Assembly (NCBI GenBank): GCA_018380885.1
Contig: JAGZSY010000034.1
Span: 1-58,340, forward strand
Direction: 5' to 3'
DNA: 58,340 nucleotides
Source of the DNA: Enterocloster asparagiformis
Lineage (GTDB): Bacteria > Bacillota > Clostridia > Lachnospirales > Lachnospiraceae
A program made the position numbers and the translations under genes. The notes beneath the pieces were generated by a model. It was not told the DNA's origin and searched no databases. It saw nothing but the letters and a program-made list of their open reading frames with translations. Positions 43,297-52,200 of the stretch are shown in pieces (positions within the stretch are counted from its first letter, which is position 1; the number at the start of each line of letters is the position of its first letter).

Positions 43297-44613
43297 ATGA
43301 TTTGGGCAAAAGAAGAGACAATGTCCCGGAAAGAAATTGAGGCGGTTCAGCTTGAGCGCCTGAAGGATACGGTGAAGCGGGTTTACGAGCGTGTGCCGGC
43401 GTACCGTGCGAAGATGGACGCGGCCGGCGTGAAGCCGGAGGATGTGAAGAGCCTTGGGGATCTGAAAAACCTGCCGTTTACCACAAAGCAGGATATGCGG
43501 GACAATTATCCCTACGGCCTGTTTGCGGTGCCGAAAAAGCAGCTGCGGCGCATCCACGCCTCCAGCGGAACCACCGGCAAACCCACGGTGGTGGGCTACA
43601 CGTCGGAGGACCTGGAGGTTTGGAAGGAGTGCGTGGCGCGCCTGGCGGTGGCCGGCGGGGCCACGGAGGACGACGTGGCGCAAATCTGTTTCGGCTACGG
43701 CATGTTCACGGGCGCGCTGGGACTGCACAACGGCCTGGAGAAGGTGGGGGCCGCCATCGTTCCTTCCTCCACGGGCAATACCCAGAAGCAGCTGATGTAT
43801 ATGAAGGATTTTGAGTCCACCCTGCTGGTGGCCACGCCCTCCTACGCCATGCGCATCGCGGAGGTGGCAAAGGAGATCGGCCTGGACCCGAAGAAGGATC
43901 TGAAAATACATACGCTGCTCTTGGGCAGCGAGCTGATGACCGAGGCCATGCGCAGCGAGCTTTACAAGGTGTGGGGCAGCGATGTGAACCTGACCCAGAA
44001 CTACGGCATGAGCGAGCTGATGGGGCCCGGCGTTTCCGGGGAATGTCTTGAGCTCAACGGCATGCATGTGAACGAGGACCATTTCCTCGCGGAGGTCATC
44101 GATCCCAAGACGGGTGAGGTGCTTGCGCCCGGAGAGAAGGGCGAGCTGGTGATCACCTGCCTGACCAAGGAGGCGCTGCCGCTGATCCGCTACCGGACCC
44201 GCGACATCACCCGGCTGATGTACGAGCCCTGCGCCTGCGGCCGCACCACGGTGCGCATGGAGAACCTGTCGGGCCGCACCGACGACATGTTAAAGATTCG
44301 CGGCGTCAACGTGTTCCCAAGCCAGATCGAGGAGGTGCTGATCAACACCGAGGGCATCGGGCCCAACTACGAGATCGTGCTGGACCGCAAGAACCACAGC
44401 GATCTTTTGACCATCAAGGTGGAGGTGGAGGCCGAGGCCATGATGGACTCCTACGCGGCTCTGGAGCGCTTAGACAACAGCCTGCGGGAGAAGATGCGCA
44501 TGATGCTGGGACTGGACGCCAAGATTCAGCTGGTGTCGCCCAACACGCTGCAGCGCTTCGAGGGCAAGGCCAAGCGCGTCACCGATCTGCGGAACGATCC
44601 GGAAAAATTGTGA
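43297..44613 (+). CDS. paaK: phenylacetate-CoA ligase (PaaK family), paralog 1
   Basis: 438 residues, adenylate-forming enzyme that activates arylacetates as CoA thioesters via AMP. P-loop [20 protein letters not shown] near residue 90, NYGMSELMGPGVSGEC, YRTRDITRL and the C-terminal hinge [29 protein letters not shown] precedes the ATG. It is followed by iorA and iorB. In organisms using Ior to oxidise aryl pyruvates, such ligases handle the aryl-acetyl-CoA/arylacetate step. Confidence 0.94.
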   Translation: MIWAKEETMSRKEIEAVQLERLKDTVKRVYERVPAYRAKMDAAGVKPEDVKSLGDLKNLPFTTKQDMRDNYPYGLFAVPKKQLRRIHASSGTTGKPTVVGYTSEDLEVWKECVARLAVAGGATEDDVAQICFGYGMFTGALGLHNGLEKVGAAIVPSSTGNTQKQLMYMKDFESTLLVATPSYAMRIAEVAKEIGLDPKKDLKIHTLLLGSELMTEAMRSELYKVWGSDVNLTQNYGMSELMGPGVSGECLELNGMHVNEDHFLAEVIDPKTGEVLAPGEKGELVITCLTKEALPLIRYRTRDITRLMYEPCACGRTTVRMENLSGRTDDMLKIRGVNVFPSQIEEVLINTEGIGPNYEIVLDRKNHSDLLTIKVEVEAEAMMDSYAALERLDNSLREKMRMMLGLDAKIQLVSPNTLQRFEGKAKRVTDLRNDPEKL

Positions 44614-44679
44614 TGAGAGACAAACCCGGCCGCCGGTTTACCGGGGGACGGGCGCGATAAAGGAAAGGAAGGTATCAAC

Positions 44680-46428
44680 GTGTCTGAGAAAAAAATTTTA
44701 CTGGGCAATGAAGCCATTGCAAGGGGCGCCTACGAGGCGGGAGTCAAGGTAAGCTCCGCCTATCCCGGCACACCCAGTACGGAAATGAGCGAGAGCCTGG
44801 TCCAATACGAGGAGGTTTACGCCGAGTGGGCTCCCAATGAGAAGGTAGCCACGGAGGTCGCCATCGGCGCGTCCATCGCGGGCGTGCGCTCCATGTGCTG
44901 TATGAAGCACGTGGGCGTCAACGTGGCGGCCGATCCGCTGTACACCGCGGCTTACGCGGGCGTTCGTGGTGGCATGGTGGTGATCGCGGCGGACGATCCC
45001 GGCATGTACAGCTCCCAGAACGAGCAGGACACCCGCATGGTGGCCCGGGCGGCCATGCTGCCGGTGCTGGAGCCGTCGGACAGCGCGGAGGCAAAGGAAT
45101 TTACAAAGTACGCCTTTGATCTGAGCGAAAAATACGACACGCCGGTGATCGTGCGCAGCACTACCCGCCTGTCCCATTCCCAGGGGCTGGTGGAGCTGGA
45201 GGAGCGCACCGAGCCCTTTGACATCCCCTATGAGCGGGATATGGCCAAGTACGTGATGATGCCCGGAAATGCCATCAAGCGCCACCTGGTGGTGGAAGCC
45301 AGGATGAAGCAGATGGCCGAGGACGCCTGCGCTTTCCCGGTGAACAAGGTGGAGTACAATGATCTGTCCGTGGGCTTTATCACCAGCGGAATCGCATACC
45401 AGTACGTCAAGGAGGCTATGCCCCAGGCGTCCGTTTTAAAGCTGGGTATCGTGAATCCCCTGCCCCGCAGGCTGATTGAGGAGTTCGCTGCCAAGGTGGA
45501 CCGGCTTTACATATTCGAGGAGCTGGAGCCGGTGATCGAGGAGCAGGTGAAGTCCTGGGGAATCCTAAAGGCTGTGGGCAAGGAGATTTTCACCGTACAG
45601 GGCGAGTACAGCGCCAACATGATCCGTCAGCGCGTTCTGGGCCAGAAGCTGGACGGGGACGCCGCAGCGCAGGTTCCGGCGCGTCCTCCCATTCTCTGTC
45701 CGGGATGTCCCCACAGGAGCGTATTCTCCGTGCTCAACAAGCTGAAAATCCACGCCACGGGCGATATCGGCTGCTACACCCTGGGCGCGGTGGCGCCTCT
45801 TAGCGTCATTGACACCACCATCTGCATGGGTGCCAGCATCAGCACCCTGCACGGCATGGAGAAGGCCATGGGCAGAGACTTCATCCGCAACTGGGTGGCT
45901 GTGATCGGCGACTCCACCTTCATGCACACGGGAATCAATTCCCTGATGAACATGGTTTACAACCAGGCGAACGGAACCGTGGTGATCCTGGACAATTCCA
46001 CCACGGGCATGACGGGCCATCAGGACCATGCGGCCACGGGCAAGACCTTAAAGGGCCAGACCGTGCCGGCCATCAACATTTTCAATCTCTGTAAATCTCT
46101 GGGAATCGAGCACGTGTGCGAGATAAACGCCTTCGACCTGCCCGGCCTGGAGGAAGCGTTCAAGCGGGAGACGGCAAACGACGGCGTTTCCGTGATCATC
46201 ACCAAGTCGCCCTGCGCGCTGTTAAAGGGAGTGAAGTTCCCGAACAAATGCAGGGCTCTGCCGGATCAGTGTAAAAAGTGCGGCGCGTGCCTGCGCCCCG
46301 GCTGCCCGGCTCTGACGAAAAATGAGGACGGCACCATTTCCATAGATGAGACCATGTGCAACGGCTGCGGGCTGTGCAGACAGCTCTGCAAGTTCGACGC
46401 GATTGAGACGGTAAAGGCGGGTGAGTGA
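44680..46428 (+). CDS. iorA: indolepyruvate ferredoxin oxidoreductase, alpha subunit
   Basis: 582 residues, from a GTG with GGAAAGGAAGG upstream. Oxidative decarboxylation of aryl pyruvates to aryl-acetyl-CoA with reduction of ferredoxin. N-terminal pyruvate-oxidoreductase domain (VSSAYPGTPSTEMSESLV), a central LCPGCPHRSVFSVLNKLKI, a thiamine diphosphate domain (VIGDSTFMHTGINSLMNMVY, DNSTTGMTGHQDHAATG), and at the C-terminus two ferredoxin-like motifs, CKKCGACLRPGCPAL and CNGCGLCRQLCKF. Domain order matches IorA. Confidence 0.97.
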   Translation: MSEKKILLGNEAIARGAYEAGVKVSSAYPGTPSTEMSESLVQYEEVYAEWAPNEKVATEVAIGASIAGVRSMCCMKHVGVNVAADPLYTAAYAGVRGGMVVIAADDPGMYSSQNEQDTRMVARAAMLPVLEPSDSAEAKEFTKYAFDLSEKYDTPVIVRSTTRLSHSQGLVELEERTEPFDIPYERDMAKYVMMPGNAIKRHLVVEARMKQMAEDACAFPVNKVEYNDLSVGFITSGIAYQYVKEAMPQASVLKLGIVNPLPRRLIEEFAAKVDRLYIFEELEPVIEEQVKSWGILKAVGKEIFTVQGEYSANMIRQRVLGQKLDGDAAAQVPARPPILCPGCPHRSVFSVLNKLKIHATGDIGCYTLGAVAPLSVIDTTICMGASISTLHGMEKAMGRDFIRNWVAVIGDSTFMHTGINSLMNMVYNQANGTVVILDNSTTGMTGHQDHAATGKTLKGQTVPAINIFNLCKSLGIEHVCEINAFDLPGLEEAFKRETANDGVSVIITKSPCALLKGVKFPNKCRALPDQCKKCGACLRPGCPALTKNEDGTISIDETMCNGCGLCRQLCKFDAIETVKAGE

Positions 46429-46429
46429 G

Positions 46430-47011
46430 ATGAGCGAGAAGATGGCGACGAAAAATATTATGATCGTGGGCGTGGGCGGACAGGGAACCCTGCTGACCAG
46501 CCGCATTCTGGGCAAGCTGGCCATCCGGGCCGGATATGACGTGAAGCTCTCCGAGGTTCACGGCATGGCCCAGAGAGGCGGCAGCGTGGTGACCTTTGTG
46601 CGCTACGGCGAGTCCGTGGCCGAGCCCATCGTGGAGGAAGGGCAGGCGGACGTGCTGATCGCCTTTGAGCGCTTAGAAGCGCTGCGCTACCTGCATTTCC
46701 TGAAAAAGGACGGGGTGGTCATCGTCAACGACTGGCGGATCGACCCGATCACGGTGGTGACCGGCGTGGCGTCCTACCCGGACGGCATTCTGGAATCCCT
46801 GAAGGAGCGGCGGGACACCATTGTGGTGGAGGCCACCAAAGAGGCGAAGAAGATGGGAGCGCCCAAGGCGTTCAACGTGATCGTGCTGGGCGCAGCTGCC
46901 AAGCACATGGGCTTTGCCAAGGAGGACTGGATTTCCGTGATCGAGACCACGGTGCCGCCCAAGACCATTGAGGTGAACAAGAAGGCCTTTGAGGCGGGGT
47001 ACGCGCTGTAA
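46430..47011 (+). CDS. iorB: indolepyruvate ferredoxin oxidoreductase, beta subunit
   Basis: 193 residues from the ATG one base after the iorA stop; an ATG at 46442 is also possible. POR-gamma-type domain: NIMIVGVGGQGTLLTSRILG, KLSEVHGMAQRGGSVVTFVR, and ALRYLHFLKKDGVVIVND. It completes the alpha-beta enzyme. No separate ferredoxin gene is nearby. Confidence 0.96.
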   Translation: MSEKMATKNIMIVGVGGQGTLLTSRILGKLAIRAGYDVKLSEVHGMAQRGGSVVTFVRYGESVAEPIVEEGQADVLIAFERLEALRYLHFLKKDGVVIVNDWRIDPITVVTGVASYPDGILESLKERRDTIVVEATKEAKKMGAPKAFNVIVLGAAAKHMGFAKEDWISVIETTVPPKTIEVNKKAFEAGYAL

Positions 47012-47039
47012 GGTTGAATGAAAGGGGCGGAAAGGCGAA

Positions 47040-47084
47040 GGGGAGCAGGCCGGAAAATCAGGCCGCAAAGGCGGTAGGCTCCCC
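47040..47084 (+). terminator. hairpin after iorB
   Basis: GGGGAGC and GCTCCCC arms with an internal GGCC-rich loop, followed by TTCCG. Weak T-run; may only attenuate read-through to the second paaK. Confidence 0.4.
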
Positions 47085-47176
47085 TTCCGTCAAATCCCGC
47101 GCCCGCTGCGTTTTGAAGCAAAAAGGCCGGAGGAGGGCATTTTCCCGATCCGGCTATGATGGGAGAGGATACGGAC

Positions 47177-48475
47177 ATGATATGGAATGAGACGAAAGAG
47201 TGCATGAGCAGGGATGAGATGACCAACCTGCAAAGCGCGCGGCTGGTAAAGCTGGTGGACCGGGTGTACCACAACGTGGAGTTTTACCGCAAGAAGATGC
47301 AGGCTGTGGGCCTGGAGCCGGGAGATATCAGGGGGATTGAGGACCTGGATAAGCTGCCCTTTACCACCAAGGACGACCTGAGGGACACGTATCCCTTCGG
47401 CCTGTTTGCGGTGCCTAACTCGCAGATCGTGCGAATCCACGCCTCCAGCGGCACCACCGGAAAGCCCACCGTGGTGGGTTATACCCGCCGGGATATCGAC
47501 GTGTGGAGCGAGTGCGTGGCCCGCTGCATCACCATGGCCGGGCTGGGCAGAAACGACATCATCCAGGTGGCCTACGGCTACGGCCTGTTCACCGGGGGCC
47601 TGGGTGCTCATTACGGAGCGGAGAAAATGGGCGCCACGGTCGTGCCCATGTCCACCGGAAATACCAAGAAGCTGATCAATATGATGATCGACTTCGGGGT
47701 GACGGGCATCATGTGCACGCCCTCCTATCTGCTGCACATTGCGGAGACCATCGAGGAGATGGGCGTCCGGGACCAGATCAAGCTGAAGGCCTCCCTAAAC
47801 GGCGCGGAGCCGTGGACTGAGAAGATGCGGCAGAAGATCGAGGAGAAGTTGGGCATCGAAGCCCACGATATCTACGGACTCAGCGAGATCATGGGACCCG
47901 GCGTGGCCACGGACTGCGACCTGCACCGGGGGCTTCACGTGCACGAGGATCATTTCCTGCCCGAGATCGTGGACCCGGAGACCTTAAAGCCTGTGGGCGA
48001 CGGCGTCACCGGCGAGCTGGTGTTCTCCACGCTGACCAAGGAAGGGATTCCGCTGATCCGCTACCGCACCAAGGATCTGACCAGCCTGGACCACACGACC
48101 TGCGAGTGCGGCAGAACCACGGCGCGCATCGCCCGCTTCAAGGGCAGAACCGACGACATGCTGATTATCCGCGGCGTGAACGTGTTCCCGTCCCAGATCG
48201 AGTCCGCGCTGCTTGAGATGGGCGGCACCACCCCGCACTACCTGATGATCGTGGACCGGGTCAACAACCTGGACACCCTGGAGGTGCACGTGGAGGTGGA
48301 GGAGCGCTTCTTCTCCGACGAGATTCGCGCGCTGGAAAACCTCACCAAGCAGATCGAATACACCCTGCAGCAGGCCATCGGCCTGGCCGCCAAGGTGAAG
48401 CTGGTGGAGCCCAAGGGGCTGGAGCGCAGCATGGGCAAGTCCGTCCATGTGATTGACAAGCGCAAGCTGGATTAA
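47177..48475 (+). CDS. paaK: phenylacetate-CoA ligase (PaaK family), paralog 2
   Basis: 432 residues from the ATG after GGGAGAGG. P-loop [65 protein letters not shown]. It is clearly related to paralog 1 at 43297 along its whole length but differs in the substrate-facing central region, so the two may favour different aryl acids (for example phenyl- versus indole- or hydroxyphenyl-acetate; inference). It lies 165 bases after iorB. Confidence 0.94.
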   Translation: MIWNETKECMSRDEMTNLQSARLVKLVDRVYHNVEFYRKKMQAVGLEPGDIRGIEDLDKLPFTTKDDLRDTYPFGLFAVPNSQIVRIHASSGTTGKPTVVGYTRRDIDVWSECVARCITMAGLGRNDIIQVAYGYGLFTGGLGAHYGAEKMGATVVPMSTGNTKKLINMMIDFGVTGIMCTPSYLLHIAETIEEMGVRDQIKLKASLNGAEPWTEKMRQKIEEKLGIEAHDIYGLSEIMGPGVATDCDLHRGLHVHEDHFLPEIVDPETLKPVGDGVTGELVFSTLTKEGIPLIRYRTKDLTSLDHTTCECGRTTARIARFKGRTDDMLIIRGVNVFPSQIESALLEMGGTTPHYLMIVDRVNNLDTLEVHVEVEERFFSDEIRALENLTKQIEYTLQQAIGLAAKVKLVEPKGLERSMGKSVHVIDKRKLD

Positions 48476-48502
48476 AACCGTCTGAGAAAGAGAGGAAAAG
48501 CT

Positions 48503-48925
48503 ATGTTTGTAAAGCAATTATCTGTGTTTATAGAGAACCGGGAGGGCAGGCTGGAGCAGGTGACAGATGTGCTGAGAGAGCAGAACATCAATATCCTGTC
48601 TTTGAGCATGGCGGACACCACGGAGTACGGCATGCTGCGCATGGTGGTCTCCGACCCCGAGCAGGCCAAGAAATCTCTGCGGGAAGAGGGATTCTCCGCC
48701 ATGCTGACCGACGTGCTGGCCGTGAAGCTGGAGGACAAGGTGGGCGAGCTGCACAAGATGACCCACATCCTCTGCAGCCAGGGCCTGAATATCGAGTATA
48801 TGTACGCGCTGGCCAGCTCCAACCGCCGCGCCATGATCGTGAAGGCGTCGGACGGCGAGACCGCGGCCAAGGCCGTTGTGGACGGCGGGCTTGTGCTGTA
48901 CAGCAACGAGGAAATGTGCTGCTGA
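48503..48925 (+). CDS. tandem ACT-domain protein
   Basis: 140 residues with two ACT domains: QLSVFIENREGRLEQVTDVL in the first, VGELHKMTHILCSQGLNIEY in the second. Such proteins commonly lie next to paaK/ior genes and are thought to bind aromatic amino acids as regulators. AGAGAGGAAAAG precedes the ATG. Last gene of the aryl-acid cluster before a strong terminator. Confidence 0.92.
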   Translation: MFVKQLSVFIENREGRLEQVTDVLREQNINILSLSMADTTEYGMLRMVVSDPEQAKKSLREEGFSAMLTDVLAVKLEDKVGELHKMTHILCSQGLNIEYMYALASSNRRAMIVKASDGETAAKAVVDGGLVLYSNEEMCC

Positions 48926-48976
48926 CAGAGGCAAAGCCGCTGATCCGGCAGATTTATACAGAAAAATGAGCGCAGA

Positions 48977-49018
48977 GCGCGGCTTCGGTCCTGGGGATCG
49001 GAGCCGCGTTGTTTTTTT
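48977..49018 (+). terminator. terminator of the aryl-acid cluster
   Basis: Fifteen-base arms GCGCGGCTTCGGTCC and GGATCGGAGCCGCGT with G-U pairs and a three-base loop, followed by TTTTTTT. Confidence 0.9.
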
Positions 49019-49055
49019 GTGGTGGAGAGGTGGTGGTGGGCGGAGGGGGTTTTGG

Positions 49056-49250
49056 AGGTGGAAAGGGAGCGAGGGGAGGAGGGTTTTTTGGCAGTGAAAA
49101 GGGAGCGAGGGGCGGAGGGGTTTTTTGCAGTGAAAAGGGAGCGAGGGGCGGAGGGGTTTTTTGCAGTGAAAAGGGAGCGAGGGGCGGAGGGGTTTTTTGC
49201 AGTGAAAAGGGAGCGAGGGGGAGTGGTTTTTTGCTGTAAAGGGGCGGCGG
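49056..49250 (+). repeat. 36-bp tandem repeat, four exact-phase copies plus degenerate ends
   Basis: Units begin GCAGTGAAAAGGGAGCGAGG and end in GGGG followed by TTTTTT. Starts at 49091, 49127, 49163 and 49199 are exactly 36 bases apart; a degenerate copy precedes (about 49056) and one follows. The T6 at each unit end gives regularly spaced T-runs after G-rich segments. No gene is supported here. Confidence 0.9.
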
Positions 49251-49275
49251 GGCGGAGTTGTTCCGGCCGCCCGGC

Positions 49276-49304
49276 TTGACAAAACCGCCGCGGGCATTTA
49301 TAGT
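49276..49304 (+). promoter_or_regulatory. consensus promoter upstream of the 19-bp repeat array
   Basis: TTGACA and TATAGT separated by exactly 17 bases. The next gene in this direction starts at 49985, so the transcript would carry the whole repeat array as leader. Confidence 0.75.
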
Positions 49305-49383
49305 CCATATATTCCCTGTGCGCGGCAGAGCGGCGCAGGAATGAGAAAACGGATGGATTGAATCCCGGAACAGGCGGCAGGGC

Positions 49384-49951
49384 CACGTGCGGACGGTGGG
49401 CCCATGTGCGGGTGGCAGGCCCACGTGCAGGCGGCAGGGCCACGTGCAGGAGGCGGGTCCACGTGCAGGCGGCAGGTCCACGTGCGGACGGTGGGCCCAT
49501 GTGCGGGTGGCAGGCCCACATGCAGGCGGCAGGGCCACGTGCAGGCGGCAGGGCCACGTGCGGACGGTGGGCCCATGTGCGGGTGGAAGGCCCACATGCA
49601 GGCGGCAGGGCCACGTGCAGGCGGCGGGTCCACGTGCAGGCGGCAGGGCCACGTGCAGGTGGCAGGCCCACATGCAGGCAGAAGCCCACGTGCAGGCGGC
49701 GGGTCCACGTGCAGGCGGCAGGGCCACGTGTGGACGGTGGCCCATGTGCGGGTGGCAGGCCCACATGCAGGCAGAAGGCCCACGTGCAGGAGGCGGGTCC
49801 ACGTGCAGGCGGCAGGGCCACGTGCGGACGGTGGGCCCATGTGCGGGTGGAAGGCCCACATGCAGGCGGAAGGCCCACGTGCAGGCGGCGGGTCCACGTG
49901 CAGGCGGTAGGGCCACGTGCAGACGGCAGGCCCACATGCGGGTGGCAGGCG
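49384..49951. repeat. 19-bp minisatellite, 30 units
   Basis: Thirty tandem units each opening with CACGTG, CATGTG or CACATG and running about CACGTGCAGGCGGCAGGGC. All are 19 bases except units 16 and 19, which are 18. Variants recur in order: the doublet CACGTGCGGACGGTGGGCC then CATGTGCGGGTGGCAGGCC (or a one-base variant of either unit) appears five times, showing higher-order duplication. The unit lacks stop codons, so most reading frames are open through the array. Confidence 0.97.
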
Positions 49952-49984
49952 GGCCCTGCATGCTGTGGGGAGGAGGCTGTTTTT

Positions 49985-50635
49985 ATGAATTTGCTGATTG
50001 CGGAAGACGATTTGGATATGCAGAAAATTTTGGCGCTCTACCTCAGGAGGGAGGGCTATCACGTGGAGACTGTGGCGGACGGAGCGGCCGCAGTGGAATT
50101 TTTGGCGCGGCGGCCCGTGGACCTGGTGCTGCTGGACTGGATGATGCCGGTAAAGGACGGCTTGAGCGCCTGCCGGGAGATACGGCGGCTCAGGATACCT
50201 GTTAAAATACTGATGCTGACCGCAAAGGGACAGAACGAGGATGAGATCGCCGGGTTGTCCTGCGGCGCGGACGATTACCTGCGAAAGCCCTTTGACATGC
50301 AGGTGCTGCTTCTGCGCGTCAGAAAGCTCTGCAATGCGCAGGGGGTGCTGCGCTGCGGAAGCCTGACGCTGAAACCGGCCACAGGGGAGGTTGGGGAAGG
50401 GGAAAGGAAGCTGGAGCTGACCAGGACCGAATATGAGCTGTTGAAATATTTTATGGGCAACCAGCGGATCGTCCTGTCCAGGGAGCTGCTGCTGGACCGG
50501 GTGTGGGGCATGGATTTTCAGGGAGATATCCGGACAGTGGACACCCATGTCCGCCGCCTGCGCAAAAAAATCGGCGCGGAGTATATCAGAACCAGGATCG
50601 GGATGGGCTACGTGATGGAGGCGCCTCATGAGTAG
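49985..50635 (+). CDS. OmpR/PhoB-family response regulator
   Basis: 216 residues. Receiver with MNLLIAEDDLDMQKIL, phospho-acceptor Asp51 in VLLDWMMPVKDG, Lys in LRKPFDMQVL; winged helix ending DIRTVDTHVRRLRKKIGAEY and RTRIGMGYVM. The ATG at 49985 is preferred because GGGAGGAGG lies upstream; the frame stays open through the repeat array but only from a TTG with no proper ribosome site. Its stop overlaps the kinase start. Confidence 0.95.
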   Translation: MNLLIAEDDLDMQKILALYLRREGYHVETVADGAAAVEFLARRPVDLVLLDWMMPVKDGLSACREIRRLRIPVKILMLTAKGQNEDEIAGLSCGADDYLRKPFDMQVLLLRVRKLCNAQGVLRCGSLTLKPATGEVGEGERKLELTRTEYELLKYFMGNQRIVLSRELLLDRVWGMDFQGDIRTVDTHVRRLRKKIGAEYIRTRIGMGYVMEAPHE

Positions 50636-52043
50636 GAGCAGGGGAGAACGGGGGACCGGCCGTCCCCAAAGCCGGCCATTTTGCCGCCTGTCCGCAAAAT
50701 TTATCGGCGGCGTGGTGTTCATCCTGGCGCTCACACTGTCCCTGTCCCTTTTTGTCAACGCCCGCGTGGTGGAACGGTATTATCGGCATCGCCAGACGGA
50801 GTATGTGCAGAAAGCCGGCGTACGGCTGGAAGCGCTGGTAAGGCAGGGGAAAACGCCGGACGAGGCGGCGGAAGCGCTGGAGGAGGCGGAGAAGGTGCTG
50901 GTGGTGTACGCGGCGGGCGCCGGCGACTACGACGGCCTGAGCGAGGAGCTCCGCGGGAAATTCCGGGATAAGGGGCTGGGATTTCAGAAGTTTTGGCTCT
51001 GGGACCAGGATTACATTTCGGCACTTGAAAACGGTCGGAAATTCCGCCTCTACCGGCAGGACAAGCTGAATTACGGTATTCTGGTGGAGTACCTTCCCGT
51101 GGACGGAAATCTGTACGCCATTGCGGCGATTGTCCCGGATGCGGCGGATTTTGTGCGGCTGGTAAACTGGTTCAGCCTGCTTTTGTACGCCCTCTCCCTG
51201 TCCCTGGCCGTGGCGGTAATCTGGGGACTGGTCCGGCATATCACCAGCCCGCTGCGCCGGATGGAGGAATTTGCCCGGCAGATCGCCCGGCGGGAGTACG
51301 GAGAATTGGAGGTCAAGACGAGGGACGAGCTGGAAATCGTGGCGGACAGCATGAACCGGATGAGCTGCGACATACAGGAGTACCAGAAGCTGCTGCTGGA
51401 AAAGAACCGGCAGATGGAAGAGCTGCTGGACAACGTAGCCCACGACCTGAAAACGCCCATCGCCCTGGTGGGAATGTACGCGGAGGGAATCCGCGACCAG
51501 TTGGACGACGGTACCTTTCTGGACACGATCATCCGGCAAAACGGCGAGATGACTGCGATGGTGGAAAATCTTCTGGGCCTGTCGAGAATTGGGCAGAGGG
51601 AGTATCCGCAGGAGACTGTGGCGCTGGATGAACTTCTGAGGCGGCAGATCACAGAGCAGCGGATTCTTGTGGGGGACCGGAAACTGGAAATAAATTCCAA
51701 CATAGCGGAGCGCGCGGTTATGGACGGAAACAGTGAACTGATCGGGGCGTTGTTTTCCAATCTGCTGTCCAACGCGTTCAAATACGCCGCCGGAGGCGCA
51801 GTGGAGATTTCCCTGCGGCAGACCGCGGGCCGGTATCATTTTCGAATATCCAACGAGGTTCAGGGGGAAATGGACTTGGAGCGAATCTGGGAGCCGTTTT
51901 ACGTGGGCGAAAGCTCCCGCAACAAGGCGCTGTCCGGGACGGGGCTTGGCCTGCCGACGGTGAGAAGGATCGCGGAGCGCTGCGGCTATGAGATGGACTG
52001 CGGCCGGGATGGACGGCGTGTCTGGTTTGAGATCGTGTTCTGA
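50628..52043 (+). CDS. sensor histidine kinase, two-membrane-segment type with HAMP domain
   Basis: 471 residues. Membrane segment about 25-46, outside domain of about 130 residues, second segment about 178-205, HAMP domain (VRHITSPLRRMEEFARQIAR), HisKA with phospho-acceptor His272 in NVAHDLKTPIALV, and HATPase with LLSNAFKYAAGG and GTGLGLPTVRRI. Overlaps the response-regulator gene by eight bases. The HDLKTP form matches OmpR-paired kinases such as VanS and BceS-like families. Signal unknown. Confidence 0.95.
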   Translation: MSRSRGERGTGRPQSRPFCRLSAKFIGGVVFILALTLSLSLFVNARVVERYYRHRQTEYVQKAGVRLEALVRQGKTPDEAAEALEEAEKVLVVYAAGAGDYDGLSEELRGKFRDKGLGFQKFWLWDQDYISALENGRKFRLYRQDKLNYGILVEYLPVDGNLYAIAAIVPDAADFVRLVNWFSLLLYALSLSLAVAVIWGLVRHITSPLRRMEEFARQIARREYGELEVKTRDELEIVADSMNRMSCDIQEYQKLLLEKNRQMEELLDNVAHDLKTPIALVGMYAEGIRDQLDDGTFLDTIIRQNGEMTAMVENLLGLSRIGQREYPQETVALDELLRRQITEQRILVGDRKLEINSNIAERAVMDGNSELIGALFSNLLSNAFKYAAGGAVEISLRQTAGRYHFRISNEVQGEMDLERIWEPFYVGESSRNKALSGTGLGLPTVRRIAERCGYEMDCGRDGRRVWFEIVF

Positions 52044-52107
52044 AAATGGATAGAGACTGGATGGGAGACGCATATCCGGGTTCCTTTGGGGCTTGGATAT
52101 GCGTTTT

Positions 52108-52140
52108 TGTCACATGAATGTCACATCGGACCGATATACT
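52108..52140 (+). promoter_or_regulatory. response-regulator-type promoter with 11-bp-phased direct repeat
   Basis: TGTCACAT occurs at 52108-52115 and again at 52119-52126, one helical turn apart, followed eight bases later by TATACT. There is no -35 hexamer; the repeats occupy its place, the usual layout for OmpR-type activators. The lipoprotein gene starts 61 bases downstream of the -10. Confidence 0.75.
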
Positions 52141-52200
52141 GTGGGCCGGGCGTGGATATTACGGACACGCTGGCAGAACAGAAACAAAAAGGAGATTACC

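Noticed and set aside
49056..49951. CRISPR array
   Set aside because: Repeats are directly tandem without unique spacers, and no cas genes are present.
49358..49985. In-frame extension of the response regulator through the repeat array
   Set aside because: It would need a TTG start without a proper ribosome site, while a good site and ATG exist at 49985 where family similarity begins.
48472..50758. Long open frames on both strands across the 19-bp array, encoding Pro/Arg/His/Thr- or Gly/Arg-rich repeats
   Set aside because: The repeat unit has no stop codon in most frames, so long frames arise automatically. They lack ribosome sites and overlap the response-regulator and ACT genes.
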